64,000 nt of DNA from positions 558,001 through 622,000 of the forward strand of contig CATNEN010000037.1 of NCBI GenBank assembly GCA_950097015.1, written 5' to 3'. The notes under the pieces were generated by a model that was given only the letters and a program-made list of their open reading frames with translations, was not told the DNA's origin and did not search any database. Each line of letters opens with the position of its first letter. Position 1 is the first letter of the stretch. The stretch comes from Macrostomum hystrix. Lineage: Eukaryota > Platyhelminthes > Macrostomidae. A program made the translations under genes and the position numbers. Positions 57,555 to 64,000 of the stretch are shown here, piece by piece.

Positions 57555-58470
57555 CATTTCTTCTCACTATCTCTCACTCTAACTCTCTGAACCTCACTCT
57601 ACCTCTCTCCCGCTCACTCTACCTCTCTCCCGCTCACTCTACCTCTCTCCCGCTCACTCTACCTCTCTCCCGCTCACTCTACCTCTCTCCCGCTCACTCT
57701 ACCTCTCTCCCGCTCACTCTACCTCTCACTCAACCTCTCTCCCTCTCACTCTACCACTCACTCTAGCTTTCTACCTCTTACTCTAACTCTCTGAACCTCA
57801 CTCTAACTCTCTACCACTCCCTCTACCTTTCTAACTCTCACTCTACCTCTCTACCTCTCACTCTACGTCTCTTCGTCTCACTCTACTCTCTTCCTCTCAA
57901 TCTACCTCTCTACCTCACTCCCTCTGACTCTACCTCTCTTCCTCTCACTCTACCTCTCTCCCTCTCTCCCTCTGACTCTACCTCTCTTCCTCTCACTCTA
58001 CCTCTCTCCCTCTCTCCCTCTGACTCTACCTCTCTACCTCTCACTCTCCCTCTCTCCCTCTGACTCTACCTCTCTACCTCTCACTCTCCCTCTCTCCCTC
58101 TGACTCTACCTCTCTACCTCTCACTCTCCCTCTCTCCCTCTGACTCTACCTCTCTTCCTCTCACTCTACCTTTCTCCCTCTGACTCTACCTCTCTTACTC
58201 TCACTCTACCTCTCTTACTCTCACTCTACCTCTCTACCTCTCACTCTACCTCTCTCCCTCTGACTCTACCTCTCTTACTCTCACTCTACCTTTCTCCCTC
58301 TGACTCTACCTCTCTTACTCTCACTCTACCTCTCTACCTCTCACTCTAACTCTCTCCCTCTGACTCTACCTCTCTTACTCTCACTCTACCTCTCTTACTC
58401 TCACTCTACCTCTCTACCTCTCACTCTAACTCTCTCCCTCTGACTCTACCTCTCTTCCTCTCTCTTCATC
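57555..58470. repeat. Pyrimidine-rich minisatellite (cactctacctctctcccgct and variants)
   Basis: The first block (57600-57725) has perfect 20-bp units. The later part drifts through 16-20-bp variants (ctctgactctacctctctta) grouped in blocks of about 116 bp that recur near 58170-58450. It lies upstream of the ataxin-1 homologue. Confidence 0.92.
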
Positions 58471-58985
58471 TCACTTCTAAATGCTTTAGCCTGAGGTATC
58501 ATGATTCATTCTCAGTTCTCTTATAATTGTCAGTAAAGATAGCTGCTTATTTCGCAAAGTTTTTTTCGCAGGTCAACCTTTCAACAGTCATTCCTTGATT
58601 CTTTCATCATTTCAAAGCAATTTTTGCTCTCCAAGCCTAATTATTAATTACGAAGAACGCGTGGCGAAGCATAATGAGGGTCACGTGGCTGGAAGCAGCC
58701 TGCTAGACCCTGTCATCAAATCCAGCTGTAGAAGAATCGAATAATCCATAATCACACAATCACGCGGCTTGGCTACTCTCGTCGTATGCATAATTGGTTG
58801 AAAAATCTGACGAATTTGTGGGTGTTCAGTTAACAGCACAACTCAACTTCATTGTTGACCGAGAATATTGCTAGCACTCATAGTAGGCCAAACTTAGGGT
58901 TTTCTGTTGCCTCATGCACCACGTGTCTTTTAATTACACGGTCTAAGTGCAGCTCTCCTGTTTCTTTGCTGCACGATAGCTTATC
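58471..58985. other. Intergenic, nothing recognised
   Basis: AT-rich spacer between two arrays. No coding or repeat signal. Confidence 0.5.
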
Positions 58986-58989
58986 CATT

Positions 58990-59645
58990 GAATGATGCCC
59001 AATCCCTTCCAATGGTCCTTAATCACAACTCTGATCCCCAATACATTCAATGATCCTCTATTCCTTTCATGGTCCTAATCCCTTCTATGATCCCCAATCC
59101 CTCCCATAATCCCCAATCCTTCGCATGATACCCAATGCCTCCCATGATACCCCGTTCCTTTCCTACCCCCCTAATCCCTTCTAATAATCCCTAATCACTT
59201 CTTGATCCCTAATCACTTCTATGATCCCTAATCCCTTCTAATGATCCCTAATCACTTCTAATAATCCCTAATCACTTCTAATGATCCCTAATCACTTCTA
59301 TGATCCCTAATCACTTCTAATAATCCCTAATCACTTCTGATAATCCCTAATCACTTCTAATGATCCCTAATCACTTCTTGATCCCTAATCACTTCTATGA
59401 TCCCTAATCACTTCTATGATCCCTAATCACTTCTAATAATCCCTAATCACTTCTTGATCCCTAATCACTTCTATGATCCCTAATCACTTCTAATGATCCC
59501 TAATCACTTCTAATGATCCCTAATTCCTTCTATGATCCCTAATCACTTCTAATGATCCCTAATCACTTCTAATGATCCCTAATTCCTTCTATGATCCCTA
59601 ATCACTTCCATGATCCCTAATCCTTCCATGATCCGTAAATCCCTT
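58990..59645. repeat. 17-20-bp minisatellite (tgatccctaatcacttctaa)
   Basis: About 33 units; the left end (58990-59180) is degenerate with tgatccccaatccctcccat forms and the centre is regular. Variants aatgatcc, aataatcc, tatgatcc and tgatcc give unit lengths of 20, 20, 19 and 17 bp. Confidence 0.93.
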
Positions 59646-62500
59646 CCACTATCCCCAGTACCCCTTGTTATCTCTACCATTCAGCAGCACAATCTGAAGG
59701 CCCTACCTATAGTCACTGCTGGATATATGAAAATATTCAATTCAACAATGTCGGACAAGTGGTGCTCCGCTCTACCGCCCTTGGCTAAGGCAAATAAAAA
59801 TATTAAAAACCTAAAATAATACGCCAAGCAGCTGCGGGTCCCTCCAATCCAATCTGCGTTTCGAATCGCCTTCCATTCGCTGATTGTCAAGTGATTAAAA
59901 GGCGGCAAGAGGAGTTGGAAAACTTTGTCATGGTCGTCCAGCGTCATGTGGCGCAGCAGCAGCAGCCGCAGCAGCAGCTGCATTACCTATCCGTGCCAGC
60001 ATCCTAAGCTATTGTTTGTCTTGACTTCCACGTTCGCTTAAATTCGATCGTGACGGAACGCCGGTTTTTTACGGGGTCCGGCGATGTCAGGATTAAGAAA
60101 AAGTCTTTGTAAAAAATACATCGTTCGATTCAATATAGCTCTCTTGCGCGGCTATGCACAACAAGAAAAACATCCGCCTGTCCTCAAATCGAGATTTAGC
60201 CGCGTGTATATAGTTCTGCTTTGAAGAAAAAGAAGGCTTGACTTCTTTTCATTTATTGTCTTTTAATTTTTTCCGCTAGTGCTTGTCAGATGCAATCGTG
60301 ACGGGAAGGATCGGGGCGCGGACCTATAAAGCATGCATGCGAAAGGGTGCATGCGTTGGCTTTTAGTTGAAAAATTTTCTGTCTGCCTGGAATAGTGGAT
60401 ATAGTAAGGTGAAATGAAGATACCTGAAGAGGTTTCTTCCCATTTATTTCTTCGTTCTCGTTCCCAGATGAAGGAAATAGTTTGGCTTGAAGAAGAGCAG
60501 CAATAATGAGGAGTAGAAACAGGATGGGAAACAAGTATTGGATGGGATGGGTAGAGAGAGACAGAACTAGAGAAGAGAGTACGAGGTGAGGTCGGTGGAA
60601 ATTGGGATTCCGTGACAGCTGGTCGAGTAGGCGGGGCTGAGTGGCCACTAGGCCCTGATAATCGTGCTTACAGGACTTGGAGAAAAAGTAGAGGCGAAAG
60701 TGGAAATCACATTGGGAGGATGGACGGAGTGGCCAGGGCGAGGTAGGAATCCAATCAACCGTTTATCGACTCCTGTATTACTAGCTAGCCACTCTATAGT
60801 GGGCCTAGGCAGGACTCGGTTAGAGACACAGACGATAGAGGAGGTGAGTGCGAGAGTGGGGCAGTCAAGTGCCGCTAGCACGGACTCCTGCTTCTAATCT
60901 GGGACTGAAGTGACGAAATAAAAACTTCCACACGACCCTAATACACCCTCGATTTCCTTCGATTTCCTTCCTCATCTCCTGGCGTGCCTTGGTTCGTACG
61001 ATGGCTGGCCAAATGGATTAAAACATCACGCAAATGGCTGAAGTCCTGTCCTGTGCTCGCATCGGTCCAGTTCGAATTCCAATAATAAAAGAGATTGAAT
61101 AAGAAGAGGAAGATAGACAGAGACAGCAGCGTGATTGACTGTGGCCCATCTGAACTAGTGAAGTTGCGTGCGAAGCGGTTGACCGTTCTATCATTGACGC
61201 AAAGGAGACTAAAAATAAAGAAATAAATCCAAGACAAATAGGCTATCATGACTCGAGAGAATGGTGATTTGAGAGCATCAACTATTTAGCCGGTTAATGC
61301 GCTTGTGTGTGTGTGTGTGCGTTTTGTTGTTTCCTGTCCTCTAGCGCCTCAGGCTAGCCGGAGTGTCCAGTTGCAGCTCGCTTTGATCGGTCAGAAGGTA
61401 GGGGAAATAGAAAGAAAAAGAAAAGAAGGAGGGAAGAAAAGTGATTCCAGTGCGTGCGCGTGTGTGTCACGGGACAAAGGCGATTGAGTTGAGGGCCATA
61501 GGTCCGCGCGGGGTTCTCAGGTTTACACCGCTACCCTTCCTACTCAACTCAATCAATGACTGTGAGTTCTCGCAGTCGACAATATTTATCCATATGTGTT
61601 TTAGTGCTGTATTAGGCGGGGCAATGATTTTGTGGCTATGATTCTATTATATATATATATTTGCACGCAGGGTGAAAGCCAATCCCACATGTTTTTAGTG
61701 GCAATTAGAGTGTCCATTCCACTCGCTTGATTTGCCACACGAAAATTGTGAATTGCTTGTGTGTTGCAGCAATGTGTGTGGGGTGAACGGTTAGGTTTTT
61801 TTTGAAATGCCACCGCACTAGAGAGAGAGAGGGCCTTTCTCTAGCACGGATTAAGTGTGATGACGGTGATGATGAAACTGGCTCCACCCCTGTCTCTAGT
61901 CATTAAAGGCCAGATTAGATTTCAAGGATTTGTAAGCCGGGAGTCGGAAGTTAATACCCCACCTAACCATTCCCATGCTAATGAGGAAAATTTGGGATTT
62001 CGGCAAGAATTTTAAGCTCTAAGATTAGTTTTGGCCCCAGAATCTCACACGATCTATAAGTGGGGCGAGCCAGCACAGACACTGCACAGGTGCTACAAAA
62101 GCTTTACCGTAAATTAGTTGTTCTCATGACTATGAGATTATCATGAGACTATGGGAGCTTATCCCAGTCAGCTTATCCCATGCCTAGACCCGGAGCAGAT
62201 TAAGCCCTTTTGCGCTAGTCTTTCTCATCTTTATCATATTTTAATTTTCGTCTACAAAAGAATTTCAATATCTTGTCACCTGACTATATTAGTATTTGAG
62301 CACACGCGAAGTCCAGAAATTAGAGCAGAAAAATTGTGCAACAATCTAAAAAACTGACAACTGGCAGCACAGCAAATTCCACTCAATACAGCCAGAACAC
62401 GCAAATCTTGTATTTAAACAAAAAATACAATTTCTTTGAGCCATTGGACCACGAGATAATATATAGTTTCTGCGACAAATTCTTGACTGGAAAATAACAG
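59646..62500. other. Intergenic sequence, no gene recognised
   Basis: There are short CAG/CTG-rich tracts (59950-59985), a short (gt)n run at about 61303-61320 and a (ta)n run at about 61650, but no exon chain with a family signature and no large array. Regulatory content is possible but not visible. Confidence 0.5.
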
Positions 62501-63335
62501 TACTCTACCCTCATCTGACAGTTGTCTACCCTCATCTGACAGTTGTCTAGCCTCATCTGACAGTTGTCTACCCTCATCTGACAGTTGTCTACCCTCATCT
62601 GACAGTTGTCTAGCCTCATCTGACAGTTGTCTACCCTCATCTGACAGTTGTCTACCCTCATCTTCTGACAGTTCTCTACCCTCATCTGACAGTTCTCTAC
62701 CCTCATCTGACAGTTGTCTACCCTCATCTGACAGTTGTCTACCCTCATCTGACAGTTGTCTACCCTCATCTGACAGTTGTCTACCCTCATCTGACAGTTG
62801 TCTAGCCTCATCTGACAGTTGTCTAGCCTCATCTGACAGTTGTCTACCCTCATCTGACAGTTGTCTACCCTCATCTGACAGTTGTCTACCCTCATCTGAC
62901 AGTTGTCTACCCTCATCTGACAGTTGTCTACCCTCATCTGACAGTTGTATAGCCTCATCTGACAGTTGTCTAGCCTCATCTGACAGTTGTCTACCCTCAT
63001 CTGACAGTTGTCTAGCCTCATCTGACAGTTGTCTACCCTCATCTGACAGTTGTCTACCCTCATCTGACAGTTCTGTACCCTCATCTGACAGTTCTGTACC
63101 CTCATCTGACAGTTCTGTACCCTCATCTGACAGTTCTGTACCCTCATCTGACAGTTCTGTACCCTCATCTGACAGTTGTCTACCCTCATCTGACAGTTGT
63201 CTACCCTCATCTGACAGTTGTCTACCCTCATCTGACAGTTCTGTACCCTCATCTGACAGTTCTGTACCCTCATCTGACAGTTGTCTACCCTCATCTGACA
63301 GTTGTCTACCCTCATCTGACAGTTCTGTACCCTAA
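62500..63335. repeat. 21-bp minisatellite (ctcatctgacagttgtctac plus c)
   Basis: About 39 units of 21 bp. Variants gttctgtacc and gttgtctagc occur in blocks. The 21-bp period keeps the minus strand open (a repeating seven-residue pattern); this is not evidence for a protein. Confidence 0.95.
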
Positions 63336-64000
63336 ATCGAAGCAGTCTAAAAATGACAGACTTCAACAGGTTTCAATCTGTAGTTTCAATAGACTGGGTA
63401 GGGATTTTCTTGGGTAGCTTTGGGCTTTGGGCGAAAGTCAAGGCTTTGTAGCGGATTTAAGGAAAAAATCCCAATTCAAATTCCCTAATTTAAATGTATG
63501 CGTGAGCAGCGATGGGTAAAGCTGGGGAGGGGGACGGATTGGGGACTGGGGAGGGTAGCGAAGGAAGTGACCAAAGCACGCCGAGTTGGAACACGAGTGT
63601 GCGACGGAACGGGAGGCTAATAAAATTGACCCAATCAGCTGCGCAATGTCAGAAGCCAAACCGTCATTAATGCCAGCTCAGCCACTCCCGATCACTTTTG
63701 CATCGTCTAAATGAGTCTCCGACGAGAATTTTTGAGCACTGGTCGACGCGTTCTCGCGGCCCTCTCTCCGCCCCGCTGCGGAGTAATTCCTGAGGACGAA
63801 TTGTGGGCGCCGAAAATAGGGGCAATGATGAGGATCTCGCCTTTTCTTCCCCCCTACTCAAAACTTGACCAGCCCGCCTCTATTGCCTATTTTTCTTCCC
63901 TGACCAGCGCGGAGGGCTCAAGGGTCATCCAATTTCCTCGTCATGAGATTATCCCCGAGATCCACAACCTGATGAGGAGTTTGTCCACCTAGAGGGATCA
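63336..64000. other. Right end of the window, nothing recognised
   Basis: Mixed composition. Two overlapping open frames on opposite strands near 63670-63990 have no family signature. Confidence 0.4.

Noticed and set aside
59681-60881. Coding potential in the right-hand intergenic region
   Set aside because: Frames are short, of low complexity or without recognisable domains, and do not chain through splice sites.
62383-63366. A 327-residue minus-strand frame with a Cys-containing seven-residue repeat
   Set aside because: A 21-bp minisatellite keeps the frame open; no signal peptide, splice sites or family similarity.

Overview
The window is nuclear DNA of a bilaterian animal, not a bacterium. 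Protein-coding genes are split into short exons with GT-AG introns (one GC-AG), and most of the remaining space is intronic or intergenic tandem repeat. The products are animal proteins: a GRK2/3-type receptor kinase, spermine synthase, an LRRC74-type LRR protein, lysosomal dipeptidyl peptidase 2 (DPP7) and an ataxin-1 (AXH domain) homologue. No tRNA or rRNA gene, operon or CRISPR array was seen. The invertebrate phylum cannot be fixed from this sequence alone; a repeat-rich spiralian or flatworm-like genome is a guess.

Layout from left to right. At 2847-8147 (-) lie the first five coding exons of a GRK2/3 orthologue; its 3' exons (PH domain) are outside the window. An AT-rich intergenic region at 8148-11039 separates it head-to-head from two tandem spermine synthase genes (+): copy A at 11040-14399 and copy B at 15943-22040. 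Both have the same seven-exon structure but unrelated intron repeats. At 23775-40085 (+) is a ten-exon LRRC74-like gene. Its roughly 7.6 kb fifth intron holds a broken CACTA-like DNA transposon, two telomere-like 13-bp arrays and SINE copies; its sixth intron holds a 5'-truncated mariner. At 40863-47529 (-) is a complete ten-exon DPP7 gene, tail-to-tail with the LRRC74-like gene. After a repeat-rich gap, 53052-56981 (-) carries a two-coding-exon ataxin-1 homologue with polyQ and polyA tracts. The last 7 kb shows only tandem repeats and unassigned sequence.

The striking property of the window is its load of minisatellites. I count 29 separate arrays with different units (12 to 70 bp), together about 23 kb or roughly 36% of the sequence, and almost every intron over 500 bp has its own array. 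Several arrays show higher-order structure. At one locus (34700-35410) the 13-bp array runs directly into the A-box of a tRNA-derived SINE, which suggests that SINE promoters seed arrays.

The genes do not form a pathway; they are neighbours. Exon reconstructions were made by hand from splice consensus, reading-frame phase and recalled family conservation, and total lengths are close to those expected (spermine synthase 374 and 372 aa, DPP7 519 aa, LRRC74-like about 618 aa). No database search was possible.
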